The notes under the pieces are model-generated. The model did not search any database. It saw only the letters and a list, made by a program, of their open reading frames with translations, and had not been told where the DNA came from. Shown here in pieces: positions 31,561 to 39,534 of a DNA stretch of 47,644 nucleotides; position 1 is the stretch's first letter, and each line of letters opens with the position of its first letter. This stretch comes from Bacillota bacterium (GTDB taxonomy: Bacteria; Bacillota; Sulfobacillia; RBS10-35; JAJYVN01): the NCBI GenBank assembly GCA_021791995.1, contig JAJYVN010000002.1, positions 1 through 47,644 on the forward strand, given 5' to 3'. A program made the position numbers and the translations under genes.

Positions 31561-32255
31561 GCGCGCCGCCTCCCCTTACCAATCACCGGCTTACCGAACA
31601 GATACCCCTGGCCGAAGGGAACGCCGATCCGCCGGAGGGTGGCCGCCTCCCCGGCGACTTCCACGCCTTCCGCGATCAGGTGCGCGCCAATGTCCGAAGC
31701 GTATTGCGCAAGCACCCCGAGCATCGCGGCCTTCTGCGGATCACGGTGACACCCGTCGACGATGGACCGATCTACCTTGATGTAGGCAGGGTGCATCCTC
31801 ACAAGCGCCCCCAAGTTGGCCTGACCGGAACCTACATCGTCCACCGCGTAGGAAATCCCCGCCTCTTCGAGACCGTGCACAAGGCTGTCCGGAATCCGGG
31901 CGGCTTCGCTCAATTCGACCACGACCCGTTCGTGGTGCCTCCACCGGTCCACGACGCCAGCCGAGCGTGGATCGGCGTTCACGAACAACAGCCCATCGGT
32001 CCTGGGCAGGTCGGCGCACAGCTGCGCCACCAAGTCCTCCAGCGACTCGAGAACCCCAGTTCGCGTCGCTTCGCTCCACAGATCCGTCGGGTCCAACTCC
32101 GGGTGGCGCTCGATCCGGAACAGAGCCTCGTGACCGATGACGACCTTCGAGTCGAGGTTGATGATCGGCTGAAGAGCCATGCGCGATCGGAGCCTGCCGT
32201 TGAGAACGGCGTACAACATACCGGCAATCTCCAAAGAAGCCATCCTAGACGCCAT
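31557..32255 (-). CDS. EAL-domain c-di-GMP phosphodiesterase
   Basis: A 232-residue stand-alone EAL protein with all residues needed for hydrolysis: E43 in GHEALFR, N93 in FVNADP, E114 in VVELSEA, D139-D140 in AVDDVGSGQANLG, K160 in YIKVDRS, E196 in IAEGVE and Q216 in GQGYLFGKP. It should hydrolyse c-di-GMP to pGpG. No sensory or membrane segment is present, so activity may depend on partners. The ATG at 32255 has GGGGG eight bases upstream. The stop overlaps the ParM-like start, and the gene's 5' end overlaps the preceding small gene by 11 bp. Confidence 0.92.
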   Translation of the reverse strand: MASRMASLEIAGMLYAVLNGRLRSRMALQPIINLDSKVVIGHEALFRIERHPELDPTDLWSEATRTGVLESLEDLVAQLCADLPRTDGLLFVNADPRSAGVVDRWRHHERVVVELSEAARIPDSLVHGLEEAGISYAVDDVGSGQANLGALVRMHPAYIKVDRSIVDGCHRDPQKAAMLGVLAQYASDIGAHLIAEGVEVAGEAATLRRIGVPFGQGYLFGKPVIGKGRRRA

Positions 32256-32499
32256 CGTCGCTTCCCCCTGCCGTGGCGAACTCCCAACGTACAACCCCGA
32301 ACCGGATCACCCGGAACCAAGCCGAGAGGCGCACCGGCTGCTGGTCGGCCCAGCGCGGTGTCGAAGTGCCATGCACGATCACCCGGCCAGACGTCATGCC
32401 ACGCGCAACGGCGACCCGTCGTGCCGCGACTTGCGGATCCTCGGTCCCAACACGGATCTCTACGTCTCCCTCGGACTCGCTCAGCGTCGCGGCCCTCAT
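32245..32499 (-). CDS. unknown 84-residue protein overlapping the EAL gene
   Basis: The ATG at 32499 is preceded by GGAGG at eight bases. The product (MRAATLSESEGDVEIRVGTE, then DPQVAARRVAVARGMTSGRV, then IVHGTSTPRWA) has two strand segments around a basic helix and no known motif. Its 3' end overlaps the EAL gene by 11 bp, so it opens the partition/c-di-GMP operon. It could be a small DNA-binding or EAL-regulating protein; that is a guess. Confidence 0.6.
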   Translation of the reverse strand: MRAATLSESEGDVEIRVGTEDPQVAARRVAVARGMTSGRVIVHGTSTPRWADQQPVRLSAWFRVIRFGVVRWEFATAGGSDDGV

Positions 32500-32732
32500 T
32501 GCTACCGCCTCCAGTTCATGCGCACAAAAAGGGGCGCGGCTCTTCACCACGCCCGAGACGTCAGATCGTACCGCACAACCACGCTTCGGCCGGCTAGCAA
32601 ACGCGGGACCCCGGTTGGCCGGCCTCAAGAATTGCGCTCAGGACGCCGCTTCGGGCCTGCGCGTGCATTGTGGGTGGCTATGGGCAGCTCTGGTTTCCAA
32701 GGCCGTCCGAGCAGCGACGGTGCGGCCGGTGT

Positions 32733-33998
32733 CTAGGTACTCGCTGTATTTCGCACAGACCGGTGTGCGCGCAGTGAGATGGTCACGACCAAACTTGACC
32801 CAAGGAGGACCGCAGCCAGGATGAAGAAAGCGCCGCGCGGTGCAAGCACAGCCGATGCCCAGCCCACGGCGAGCCCTCCTAGGGCGTAGCCGCCGTCGCG
32901 CCACATTCGGTAGACCCCGAGTGCCGTAGCACGCCACGCCGGCTCAGTCGCATCGCTAACCGCGGCTAGGAGAACCGGATAGACCAGAGATGTGCCAAGC
33001 CCCATAGCCATGGCGGCGGCGAGCCAGGCGGCCGTGCTGTGTGCGAACCCGGCACCGGCGAGTCCCGCCGCGTTGAGTACCAGTCCCCCGACGATGGGGT
33101 GCTTCCGCCCGATGTGATCGCTCAAGACTCCAGTGCCCAGTTGCGCGACCCCCCAGGTCGCGGCATACAACCCGGCGACAAGCCCGATCGCTGCGGATCC
33201 AAATCCCTGGCGAGCCATAACCAGTGGCACGAGAGCCCACATGGCGGTATCGCTAAACTTGTTCAACATGCCTGCCTGATTGCAGGCAAACAACCTGCGA
33301 TCCGCCCACGTGACCCTCCAGAAGATGTGGCCAAGCGTTGGTACGGCTAGCGCTCCAGTGATTCCAGTTTCCCTTCCCTCCAATCGCGCGAACGGCAGAG
33401 TCTCCCGGATGAATATCAGGGGAATGAGCAGGCCCGCCACCGTGTATGCGGCAGCCAATAGGAGTGGTGTAGGCCGAAGTCCGAAGCGGGCGGCAAGAAG
33501 GCCGCTGACCGCCGTGGCCATCGCCACCCCCAAGTAGCCGGTAAACTCGTTGATACCCAGGGCCAAGCCGCGGTGGTTGGGACCGACGAGATCGATCTTG
33601 CTGGTAACCGTCATCGACCATGCGAGGCCCTGGTTGGCGCCGAGGAGCAAATTGGCCACCACCACAAGCCACCAACCGGACGCGAAGATGAGCAGCCAGG
33701 GAACCGGAAGGCCCAGGATCCAGCCCGCGATGAGCACCGGCCGCCGGCCGAATCGATCAGCCAGACGGCCGGCCACCAGATTGAGTGGGCCCTTGACCGC
33801 TCCGAAGGCAACGATGAACGACAGGAGCACGACCAGAGAGCTGACGTGGAAGACCTGCCTACCGAGCAGCGGTACCAGCGTACGCTCGCTGCCGATGAGC
33901 ATACCCACGAAGGCGTTATCGACCGCAAGCAAGACGAATTGCCCGAAGTTCTCTCGCAGCCCGAGTCGTGGCGCCCTGATCGGGCGTGCCAAGGACAC
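32733..33998 (-). CDS. MFS transporter
   Basis: A 421-residue, 12-segment permease with the MFS signature GRLADRFGRRPVLIAGWILG between segments 2 and 3 and its repeat GVLSDHIGRKHPIVGGLVLN in the second half. The start is the GTG at 33998 (GGAGG eight bases upstream) rather than the TTG at 34013. It is the last gene of the ArsR-rhodanese operon, so the cargo may be a sulfur compound, organic acid or drug. The substrate cannot be read from the sequence. Confidence 0.85.
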   Translation of the reverse strand: MSLARPIRAPRLGLRENFGQFVLLAVDNAFVGMLIGSERTLVPLLGRQVFHVSSLVVLLSFIVAFGAVKGPLNLVAGRLADRFGRRPVLIAGWILGLPVPWLLIFASGWWLVVVANLLLGANQGLAWSMTVTSKIDLVGPNHRGLALGINEFTGYLGVAMATAVSGLLAARFGLRPTPLLLAAAYTVAGLLIPLIFIRETLPFARLEGRETGITGALAVPTLGHIFWRVTWADRRLFACNQAGMLNKFSDTAMWALVPLVMARQGFGSAAIGLVAGLYAATWGVAQLGTGVLSDHIGRKHPIVGGLVLNAAGLAGAGFAHSTAAWLAAAMAMGLGTSLVYPVLLAAVSDATEPAWRATALGVYRMWRDGGYALGGLAVGWASAVLAPRGAFFILAAVLLGSSLVVTISLRAHRSVRNTAST

Positions 33999-34094
33999 CT
34001 CGCTCACCTCCAAATGGCAGCAGGCCGACTCCCCCTACGCCCCCTGGCGGGGAGAGCGGCCCGCAGCATCTTTCCCCCGGTTGGCGACGCGGTG

Positions 34095-34544
34095 TTAGCC
34101 CCTGCTGGTCAACGCCAACTCGGAGAAGTAGGCAGTGAAGGCACATACGAAGCCCACGGCCATGACAAGCGACGCGCCGTTTTGCTGCCCACCCATGAGG
34201 AAGGAGACGCCGCCGTACCCGGCGACCAGGACGAACACGAGGCCCGTTGCTGCCAGCGGCAAGGCCACCGCCCGCATCGGGGACGACGAAGCCGCGACGA
34301 CCTGGACGATGCCAAGAGGTACCAGCGCCATGCCCAGAAGCATGTGGACCCAGAGCGCCGGATCGAAGGCAACCGCCATCATGCCCCCCATCCCGGGCAT
34401 CATGCCAGCCGAGCCGCCACCGAAGTTGAGCTTTGGCACCGTCACGTACAGGTTGATGTACATGCCTAGTACAAACTGGGTGAGCAGCGCACTGATCATT
34501 ACCACGGCCGTCAGTCTCGCCGGAACGGCTGCCGCCACAGGCAC
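34095..34544 (-). CDS. small integral membrane protein
   Basis: About 149 residues from a GTG (34544) with GGGGG eight bases upstream. Four hydrophobic segments (LTAVVMISALLTQFVLGMYI, LWVHMLLGMALVPLGIVQVV, ALPLAATGLVFVLVAGYGGV, LVMAVGFVCAFTAYF) with a Met/Gly-rich external loop, GGGSAGMMPGMGGMMAVAF. His residues near helix 2 and the Met-rich loop could bind copper or haem, but no known motif is visible. It lies between the SQR-like and MFS genes. Confidence 0.65.
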   Translation of the reverse strand: MPVAAAVPARLTAVVMISALLTQFVLGMYINLYVTVPKLNFGGGSAGMMPGMGGMMAVAFDPALWVHMLLGMALVPLGIVQVVAASSSPMRAVALPLAATGLVFVLVAGYGGVSFLMGGQQNGASLVMAVGFVCAFTAYFSELALTSRG

Positions 34545-34650
34545 TACCGGTCCCCCCCAACCCTTACCGTTCCCGATGTCCCTCCTGGTGAACGTGCCGG
34601 CGTTGGGCAATAACTCGTGCCTGCGTGCTACCCAACCACCTTGGCGATGG

Positions 34651-35805
34651 TCAGAAGTACCGTTGCCACCAGGCACGTTCGAACGCGACCTTGGCCGCGT
34701 GCCAGTGGCGTCCAGGCCGGTACAAGCGCACATCGGGCCTCGGCTCCGCGTAGAAATTCCCTCGCGCAAAGGCGGCCACCCCACCGCCGAGTTCGAGGAA
34801 ACACTCGCCGTGCCCGGTAAAGGTTCGCTCCGCACCCTGGCCCAACAAGCGGGCGGCAACAGTATGCGCGACGGCTTCGGCCTGCGCGTGGGCAAACACG
34901 CCCGCCTTGGGCAAGGGCTTACCCATCACGAGCGGGATGCCCGTGGCGTCGCCGATAGCGAACACGTTCGAGTGGGGCGTTTCGCAGGTTGCGCGATCGA
35001 CCGTCACCCATCCTCCCTCTGGCGCCAACCCAGCCTCTTGTAGCACGGTCGGCACCCGGTGGGGCGGAACCGCCGCCAGTAGGCTGTAGTCGGCCTCCTC
35101 GCCCGACTCGAATCGCAACCGCTGACTGGCAGGATCCACCGACAGCACGCGCTCGTTCGGACGGTAGGCAATCTCGCGGGCGGCCATCAGGTCCACGACG
35201 GCACCGGACACCGTCGGACCTGCTACCGCCATCGGAGCGGCCTCCGCCGCGTAGACAGCAACCTCGACCGACTGGCGCAGGTGGTGCTTGCGCAAATAGT
35301 GATCGATCAGAAACGCTGCTTCATAGGGCGCCGCAGGGCACTTGAACGGGGTCTGGGCGATCAACACGACGATGCGACCTCCCCGGACGCCCTGCAAGGC
35401 AGCGTAGAGGCGCTCGGCTCCGTCGGTGGTGAAGAAGTTGAAGCCCGACTCGGCGAGCCCTGATACGTGTTCTGGGACCAGCTCCGCTCCCAAGGCGATG
35501 ACCACGGCGTCTGCGCAGATGGTACGATCACCGACCACGACGGCCCTCTCACTCGGGTCGATGGCCGCAATCGTCCCCTGAACCACCTCGATGCCCCGCC
35601 GTTCAAGGGGCGCGAAGTCGCGTGCCACGTCCTTGGCCTTGCGGGTTCCGGTCATGAGCCACAGGAGCGAAGGCCAAAAGACGTGGTGACCTGAGCGCTC
35701 TATCAAGATCACGCGGTGCTCGGCGGGCAGGAGCTTTCGAAGCTCCGTGGCCGCCACCACGCCGCCGATACCGCCCCCCAGCACCAAGACCGTGCGCACT
35801 GCCAT
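34651..35805 (-). CDS. SQR-like FAD oxidoreductase (sulfide:quinone type)
   Basis: A 384-residue flavoprotein: FAD loop VLGGGIGGVVAATELRK (residues 8-24), second FAD block VFAIGDATGIPLVMGKPLPK (281-300) and the SQR-family Cys motif FKCPAAPYEAAFL (C156). A second candidate redox Cys is C274. The C-terminus ends in an aromatic/basic stretch (AWWQRYF) that could touch the membrane. SQRs oxidise sulfide to sulfane sulfur and pass electrons to quinone. Neighbouring DsrE and ArsR-rhodanese genes support a sulfur role. Confidence 0.82.
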   Translation of the reverse strand: MAVRTVLVLGGGIGGVVAATELRKLLPAEHRVILIERSGHHVFWPSLLWLMTGTRKAKDVARDFAPLERRGIEVVQGTIAAIDPSERAVVVGDRTICADAVVIALGAELVPEHVSGLAESGFNFFTTDGAERLYAALQGVRGGRIVVLIAQTPFKCPAAPYEAAFLIDHYLRKHHLRQSVEVAVYAAEAAPMAVAGPTVSGAVVDLMAAREIAYRPNERVLSVDPASQRLRFESGEEADYSLLAAVPPHRVPTVLQEAGLAPEGGWVTVDRATCETPHSNVFAIGDATGIPLVMGKPLPKAGVFAHAQAEAVAHTVAARLLGQGAERTFTGHGECFLELGGGVAAFARGNFYAEPRPDVRLYRPGRHWHAAKVAFERAWWQRYF

Positions 35806-35837
35806 CGCTTACGCTCCCTTCCCAGTAGCCCAACGGG

Positions 35838-36188
35838 TCAGTACACGACGACTCGGTCGGCCCAAAGGGTCCAGTCGGTCAGCTCCTCCATGGAGCTGCG
35901 ATGTACGCCATCTGCAAGCTCCGACTCGGCTAGGCCACGGGCGTCCATGCAACTCCCGCAAGCCCCGACGGTGCTTCCGCGGCGGACCGCCACCTGGAGC
36001 ATGCGTTCCAGGTTGTAGTAACCGTTCGGGGTCTTCTGGCCCTCCTTGGCACACAGGGTCGCATCCGCCATGAGGAAGATCCGCACCGTCACGCCCTCTC
36101 TCTCAGCCAAGGCGTTGGCATGGCGCAAGCCGTTGTAGGAGCGCTCTGTGCCGTACGGCGGATCGTTCAGGATGACGAGAACATTCAT
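35838..36188 (-). CDS. DsrE/F-like sulfur-relay protein
   Basis: A 116-residue protein. MNVLVILNDPPYGTERSYNG begins the DsrE/YchN fold. VRIFLMADATLCAKEGQ and STVGACGSCMDARG carry conserved Cys residues, the latter at the family's persulfide-carrying position. It probably carries or sequesters sulfane sulfur produced by the SQR-like enzyme encoded 32 bp downstream. AGGAGG lies seven bases before the ATG. Confidence 0.85.
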   Translation of the reverse strand: MNVLVILNDPPYGTERSYNGLRHANALAEREGVTVRIFLMADATLCAKEGQKTPNGYYNLERMLQVAVRRGSTVGACGSCMDARGLAESELADGVHRSSMEELTDWTLWADRVVVY

Positions 36189-36223
36189 GGTCGCCCCTCC
36201 TGTCGAGTGGTATCTGCTGACGG

Positions 36224-36853
36224 CTAGGCTCCCCCTTCGGTCCCGGCGGCCACGGGAAGCCCAAGAACCCGCCAGTCGGTGATTCCATCCTCCAAACGCG
36301 TGGCACGCAACCCCCGTGCCCTGAGCCGCTCCACCGCCTCGATGGCAAGGACGCAGTAAGGGCCTCGGCAGTATGCCACGATCTCGCCGCCGGAAGAGAG
36401 CTCCGTCAAACGCTGCTCCAACTCAGGCAGAGGTACCGAACGCGCACCAGGGATGTGCCCCGCTAGGTACTCATCGTGGGGTCGGACGTCGATAACAGTG
36501 ACCGCGCCGTCCAGCACCTGTCGCCGGAGAGCGTCCCGATCCACCGGCACCATCCCCTCGCGGCCGGAGAGAAATCGCTGCGTGATGCGCTCCAGGTCCG
36601 GAAGGTAGTGCTCGGCGCACAAGCGCAGCCCGCGGAGAAAGTCTGGGACGGCTTCGTCCGCCACCTCATAGACGACGTAGGTGCCTTCCTTGTGGGACAT
36701 GACGAGCTTTGCCTCTCTAAGCGCCTTCAGGTGCTGAGAAGCGTTGGTCACGCTGAGGCCGGCCTCGGTGGCCAGTCGCTCGACGGTCTTGGGCGCTTGG
36801 CACAGGAGGTCCAGAAGTTCAAGTCGGTGCGGGTTCGAGAGCGCCTGGCCCAT
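36224..36853 (-). CDS. ArsR-family regulator with C-terminal rhodanese domain
   Basis: At least 209 residues: an ArsR winged helix (MGQALSNPHRLELLDLLCQA, then LSVTNASQHLKALREAKLVM) and a rhodanese domain with VIDVRPHDEYLAGHIPGARS and active loop CRGPYC. Such fusions sense persulfides and control sulfur genes; the operon downstream fits. The frame continues upstream without a stop through NEVYGQISR, residues that related regulators include, but offers only ATT (36910) or ATA (36904) as starts. A GGGAGGGG site lies at 36911-36918. The true start may be non-canonical. Confidence 0.85.
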   Translation of the reverse strand: MGQALSNPHRLELLDLLCQAPKTVERLATEAGLSVTNASQHLKALREAKLVMSHKEGTYVVYEVADEAVPDFLRGLRLCAEHYLPDLERITQRFLSGREGMVPVDRDALRRQVLDGAVTVIDVRPHDEYLAGHIPGARSVPLPELEQRLTELSSGGEIVAYCRGPYCVLAIEAVERLRARGLRATRLEDGITDWRVLGLPVAAGTEGGA

Positions 36854-36918
36854 TCGGCTGATCTGACCGTATACCTCGTTCTTAAACCGGCGGTGCGGTG
36901 TTATACGAATCCCCTCCC

Positions 36919-36960
36919 TTCTGTCTAATTCTATATACTTCCGTTCTGTCTTATTCTATA
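36919..36960 (-). promoter_or_regulatory. direct-repeat promoter/operator of the ArsR-rhodanese operon
   Basis: Two 17-bp copies of TATAGAAT(A/T)AGACAGAA (minus strand), at 36944-36960 and 36919-36935, differ by one base and are 25 bp apart. They are AT-rich in an otherwise GC-rich window and contain TATAGAAT, a good -10 box. The regulator encoded just downstream is the likely binding partner. Confidence 0.55.
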
Positions 36961-37004
36961 AACTTTTGAACCCTCCTGCGCGGTCAAGGCATCACCGGGG
37001 GTTG

Positions 37005-37043
37005 ACAAATAAAGGGGCCGGGCTGCGCGCCGCACAGCCCGGC
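37005..37043 (-). terminator. rho-independent terminator of the lipoprotein gene
   Basis: On the minus strand, GCCGGGCTG pairs with CAGCCCGGC (37035-37043 with 37017-37025), and the stem is followed by CCCCTTTATTTG. It ends the 37088-37651 gene before the ArsR promoter. Four tandem GTGGCCC copies (37044-37071) lie beside the stem on the gene side. Confidence 0.7.
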
Positions 37044-37087
37044 GTGGCCCGTGGCCCGTGGCCCGTGGCCCTCCTCGGTGTAAGCGC

Positions 37088-37651
37088 TTAGCCGCCCGAC
37101 GTTCCGGTCCTATTCCCTGCGGTGCCGGCCCCGGTCCCGGTCGGCGGGGTCCACGTTCCTTGTATAAACTGATCGATCTGCTTGCTCGCCTGCGCGATGA
37201 GCGCGGCCTTCAGCCCACTCACCGACTTGCCGTTCGCCTGCGCAATCTGCGCTAGGCTCCGCCCATTGCGCATGTCGGTCATGAGCTGCGTGGTGGAGAT
37301 GCCCAGGTAGCTGGCCGCAGCGCTCAGCATCGGCCGCATGGCTCCGCGCGCGCCCATGCCCATCCCCGTGCCGCCGCCCATGCCCATGTTGCTACCCATG
37401 GTCGTGCCACCGCCCATACCCGTGCCGTTTCCCATCGCCGTGCGGTTCCTCATGCCCATGCCGTTCCTCATGCCTTGGCCCATTCTCCCTGCCGCACCTT
37501 CGCCGCTCGGCCGACCCTGGGTACCGGGCATGCCTTGACCAGGGTTCTTCATTGGTGTGCCTGCGCCGCCGACCCCGCAACCAGCCACCCCAAAGACAAC
37601 AAGGGTGGATACCAATGCCGGAAGGAACCACCGACGCGTGCATATCGCCAT
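37088..37651 (-). CDS. Met/Gly-rich lipoprotein
   Basis: A 187-residue protein with a lipoprotein signal peptide (RRWFLPALVSTLVVFGVAGC, lipid attachment at the Cys). A low-complexity region of alternating Gly/Met (GMGMRNRTAMGNGTGMGGGT) follows, then a helical domain SYLGISTTQLMTDMRNGRSL, AQIAQANGKSVSGLKAAL, seen in many secreted Gram-positive proteins. The Met-rich part could bind Cu(I), which fits the copper/SCO genes next door; this is inference. GGAGG lies eight bases before the ATG, and its own terminator is at 37005-37043. Confidence 0.75.
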   Translation of the reverse strand: MAICTRRWFLPALVSTLVVFGVAGCGVGGAGTPMKNPGQGMPGTQGRPSGEGAAGRMGQGMRNGMGMRNRTAMGNGTGMGGGTTMGSNMGMGGGTGMGMGARGAMRPMLSAAASYLGISTTQLMTDMRNGRSLAQIAQANGKSVSGLKAALIAQASKQIDQFIQGTWTPPTGTGAGTAGNRTGTSGG

Positions 37652-37777
37652 GATCGCGTCCTCCCCTGTTGAAGATCGGGCGTAGTTTCCCCGGATCCCT
37701 TAGGGTACGAACGCGAAGGCGGTTGCCAAATAGAGGCACCATCAAGTAAGGGTCGGTCCCCACCGGCAGGCTGACGC

Positions 37778-38110
37778 TCAACCGGCCAATTCGAAGCCCA
37801 CTTCGTTGCCAGCCGCCCGTGGTATGAACACCCAAGTCTCCGATGCCACAGCGCCCGAGGTAGCCACGAGCGGCCACACGAGAACCCGGCCACAGACGCT
37901 CGCCGCCAGCCGACCGCGGTTGCTGCGCCCATGGCGACCAAGAGCAGGACCTCTAGCGGGCCCACGGCGTTGGTAAAGAACGACTCGGTGACCATCATCT
38001 CCTGGCCCAGGAAGTCGCGGCAGATGACCGGGTTGAAGGCGCCCTAGAGGACGGAACATGCGGTGGTCAAGCACGTTGTTGAGACGAAGGGCTAATTCCT
38101 TGGACAAGTG
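37778..38110 (-). pseudogene. decayed ccmF fragment
   Basis: Reading the minus strand across shifting frames gives segments matching the intact CcmF at the right edge: SKELALRLNNVLDH (intact: SKEYAFLLNNLFVLG), RDFLGQEMMVTESFFTNAVGP then VAMGAATAVGWRR (intact: RDFLGQEMTVTESFFTSAVGP then VTMGMSTAIGWRR), and a degraded VWPLVATSGAVASETWV (intact: AWPVAFGLLTALATLGLL). Frameshifts interrupt it, and only an internal third of the gene remains. It is a remnant of a second ccmF, probably left after duplication or replacement of this cluster. Confidence 0.75.
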
Positions 38111-38138
38111 AGGGCCGTACTGGACACCAGACTTGCAT

Positions 38139-39323
38139 TCACACGATACCCTTGCTACGTCGACCCTTGCGCAGGCCCTCCTCGCGTGTATGCGCCAGAG
38201 CGTTTGCCAGCAACGACTTGACCGACAAAACGCCGGCGTACTCCCAGAGAATCCGGCCCTGGGGCGAGACAAGGGCCATGGTCGGCAGTTCGGTCACCCC
38301 AAAACGATCGAACACGGCACCGGTGTTGTCGAGGGCCACCGGGTAGTTGATCTTGTGAGATATGAGATAGGAGCGGACGGCCGACGTGGACGGCTCCGTC
38401 AGTCTGAGGTCGACGGCAACCAGGGGCGGCAAGCTAGGATAGGAATGCTGGCGTCGGACGTAGGCCTGTAGTGTTGAAATCTCCGTCTGGCACGCGTGGC
38501 ACCAGGTGGCGAAGAAGTCGACCAGTGTGGCCTTTCCCTCGGGAACCGCCACCTGCGCGGGACGCCCACCCACGAGCCCGCTCAGGCGGAAGGCCACGTT
38601 TTGGGGCACCGGACCCGGATGAGCGTTGACCAGACGGGTGCCAGGATTGGGCAGTTTCGCCGGCTCGTCCAGAGAGCGCGACACATACTCCGCGAGGACG
38701 TACGCCTGGTCAGGGATGTTGCGTCGGGCACCAGTCGTCAGGAACACCCGGACCCCGCGCCCGTGCGGGTCGATCACGAAGATGCCCGGCGTATGGGTCA
38801 CCTGTCCCCGGATCACATCCGCCTGGATGCCATACGCCTGCCAAATCGGTCGTAGCTGCGACACAGGGCCTGTCAGAAAGAGCCAGCGGTGCAGCATGCC
38901 GTGCTGAATCGACCATCGGCGAACATCCGTGACGGAAGTCGCGGCCGGGTTCGAGTTGACGGCCACCAACTGAACCCGATCAGCAGCGGGTCCCAGAAGG
39001 CGTATCGCATCGACCAGGGTCTGAGCGGTGAGGGGACAGACGGTCGTGCAGCGGCTGTCGATGAATGCGAGGACCACGGTCTTGCCTCGCAGGCCGCTGA
39101 GGGTGATCAGGCGGCCGAACTGATCCCACAACCGGAAGTTCGCCGCAGGGCGGTTTCCCAAAGATGCGCCCGGGTCGACCCCGTACCGCGCTCCCGGTAC
39201 CGTGATCGGCCCTTGGCCAAGACTGTCCGTGCTGTGCCAAAGACCGATGCCGGCTGTTACGGTGAGTGTCACGGCAACGGCCCCAAGGACCCACCGGAGA
39301 TCACGCCTTGGCCTTGGGTCCAC
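38139..39323 (-). CDS. SCO1/SenC domain fused to a TlpA-like thioredoxin domain
   Basis: A 394-residue protein with an N-terminal membrane anchor (LGAVAVTLTVTAGIGLW). A SCO domain follows, with RCTTVCPLT (C92, C96) and H177 in VTHTPGIFVID, the copper ligands of SCO proteins. A thioredoxin-like domain comes next, with WCHAC (C275, C278) and a cis-Pro in TELPTMALV. SCO delivers copper to the CuA centre of cytochrome oxidase and the thioredoxin part can keep its cysteines reduced, so the two activities are joined in one exported protein. The GTG start has GGGGGG six bases upstream. Confidence 0.85.
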   Translation of the reverse strand: MDPRPRRDLRWVLGAVAVTLTVTAGIGLWHSTDSLGQGPITVPGARYGVDPGASLGNRPAANFRLWDQFGRLITLSGLRGKTVVLAFIDSRCTTVCPLTAQTLVDAIRLLGPAADRVQLVAVNSNPAATSVTDVRRWSIQHGMLHRWLFLTGPVSQLRPIWQAYGIQADVIRGQVTHTPGIFVIDPHGRGVRVFLTTGARRNIPDQAYVLAEYVSRSLDEPAKLPNPGTRLVNAHPGPVPQNVAFRLSGLVGGRPAQVAVPEGKATLVDFFATWCHACQTEISTLQAYVRRQHSYPSLPPLVAVDLRLTEPSTSAVRSYLISHKINYPVALDNTGAVFDRFGVTELPTMALVSPQGRILWEYAGVLSVKSLLANALAHTREEGLRKGRRSKGIV

Positions 39324-39534
39324 GAGGCTCCCCCCAGTCCTGGTGTGGGCTTACCAAGTCGAGACTTTCAGCCATCCGGATCCCCGTACGATACTTGGCC
39401 GCCCCCGTTCTGACGCCGTCTATGACCAAAGTGGGGCAAGCGGCGCCGATGCACTCTATCGAGCCGCATCCGACGAGACGGCTCTCTCACAGCCTTCCCG
39501 CAGCGGACGAGTGCCCGCCTCCGGCCATGGTCAC

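Noticed and set aside
39301..39480. Short minus frame containing GCGSIECIGAACPTLVIDG
   Set aside because: Protein-like with several Cys, but it has no usable start codon or ribosome binding site and ends inside the SCO-thioredoxin gene; possibly a remnant.
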